A stretch of DNA of 6,553 nucleotides from JAJXZP01 sp035505775 (lineage in GTDB: Bacteria; Spirochaetota; Spirochaetia; Treponematales; Rectinemataceae), in the NCBI GenBank assembly GCA_035505775.1, contig DATJQN010000311.1:1-6553 (forward strand). The letters are read 5' to 3'. The stretch's first letter is position 1. Every line of letters begins with the position of its first letter. A model generated the notes under the pieces. That model worked only from the letters and a program-made list of their open reading frames with translations. It did no database searches and was not told the origin of the DNA. Made by a program: the position numbers and the translations under genes. Below, piece after piece: positions 6,237 to 6,553 of this stretch.

Positions 6237-6553
6237 ATGATCCGGCCACTGGTCGAGTTCGGCGTCGGCGGTCGAAACTGCCGCGTGCTCAGCTACGACT
6301 CGCCGTCGGGCCTGCTTGAGGGAACCTCACTCGTCGTTGCGGATCGTACCAGCGCCGCACTCCTGGGGCTCGGCTCCGAGCGCAGCTATGTCATCGAGCC
6401 CGGAGAAGCCTCCAAGCGTTGGGATGTCCTCGGTGAAGTACTTGCCCGGGCTGCCGAACTCGGACTGAGGCGCGATTCGGTCATAGCCGGCCTGGGCGGA
6501 GGCGTCGTCTGCGACCTTGCCGCGCTGGCCGCCGCCCTCTATATGCGGGGCAC
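6237..6553 (+). CDS. aroB: 3-dehydroquinate synthase AroB (partial, C-terminus beyond right edge)
   Basis: These are the first 105 residues of a protein matching AroB, which converts DAHP to 3-dehydroquinate with NAD+ and a divalent metal in the second step of the shikimate pathway, in the cytoplasm. The N-terminal NAD-binding domain shows VIEPGEASKRWD at 52-63, where GE..K is a family hallmark. GLGGGVVCDLAALAAALYMRG follows at 85-105, matching the family's GGGVVGDLAGF..YxRG. Two small substitutions stand out: Cys92 in place of the usual Gly, and Ala96-Leu97 in place of Gly-Phe. The metal ligands lie beyond the right edge, so activity cannot be judged. A related sugar-phosphate cyclase (2-deoxy-scyllo-inosose or valiolone synthase type) or a dehydroquinate-synthase-like protein is a less likely alternative. 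It follows the ArsR-like gene by 2 bases. Confidence 0.85.
   Translation, partial: MIRPLVEFGVGGRNCRVLSYDSPSGLLEGTSLVVADRTSAALLGLGSERSYVIEPGEASKRWDVLGEVLARAAELGLRRDSVIAGLGGGVVCDLAALAAALYMRG

Overview
The window (roughly 60 % G+C by eye) is ordinary chromosomal housekeeping DNA with a small, less familiar module in the middle. It looks bacterial. My best guess is a GC-rich member of the Spirochaetota, because the C-terminal part of Mfd and the ArsR-like/aroB pair resemble what I recall from Treponema and Spirochaeta relatives. That placement is inference and could be wrong. I see no tRNA, rRNA, CRISPR array, insertion sequence or phage gene.

Layout. The left 3.9 kb is on the minus strand: a complete mfd (transcription-repair coupling factor), followed after 10 bases by the start of a COG2509-type FAD-dependent dehydrogenase that runs off the left edge. 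The dehydrogenase's Shine-Dalgarno sequence overlaps the mfd stop codon, so the two are probably one transcript. An 88-base divergent intergenic region separates mfd from a plus-strand set that fills the rest. This set begins with an exported protein that has an N-terminal signal peptide, a Ser/Pro/Ala-rich linker, a beta-rich domain and an NTF2-like C-terminal domain. It overlaps by 4 bases (ATGA) a cytoplasmic protein with a degenerate receiver-like domain and a PilZ-like domain. After a short, strikingly AT-rich gap come an ArsR/SmtB-type winged-helix regulator and, 2 bases later, the start of aroB (3-dehydroquinate synthase, shikimate pathway), cut by the right edge.

How the genes may work together. 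Mfd removes RNA polymerase stalled at DNA lesions and recruits UvrA; the oxidoreductase next to it has no obvious mechanistic link. The exported protein and the pseudo-receiver/PilZ protein are translationally coupled and probably act in one process across the cell envelope, possibly c-di-GMP-linked, but the sequence does not say which. The ArsR-like gene is placed to control itself and aroB. Its canonical metal-binding cysteines are mostly lost, so it is probably not a standard arsenic sensor. Nothing here proves a new system. The coupled exported/PilZ pair and the ArsR-like/aroB pair are the parts most worth a second look.
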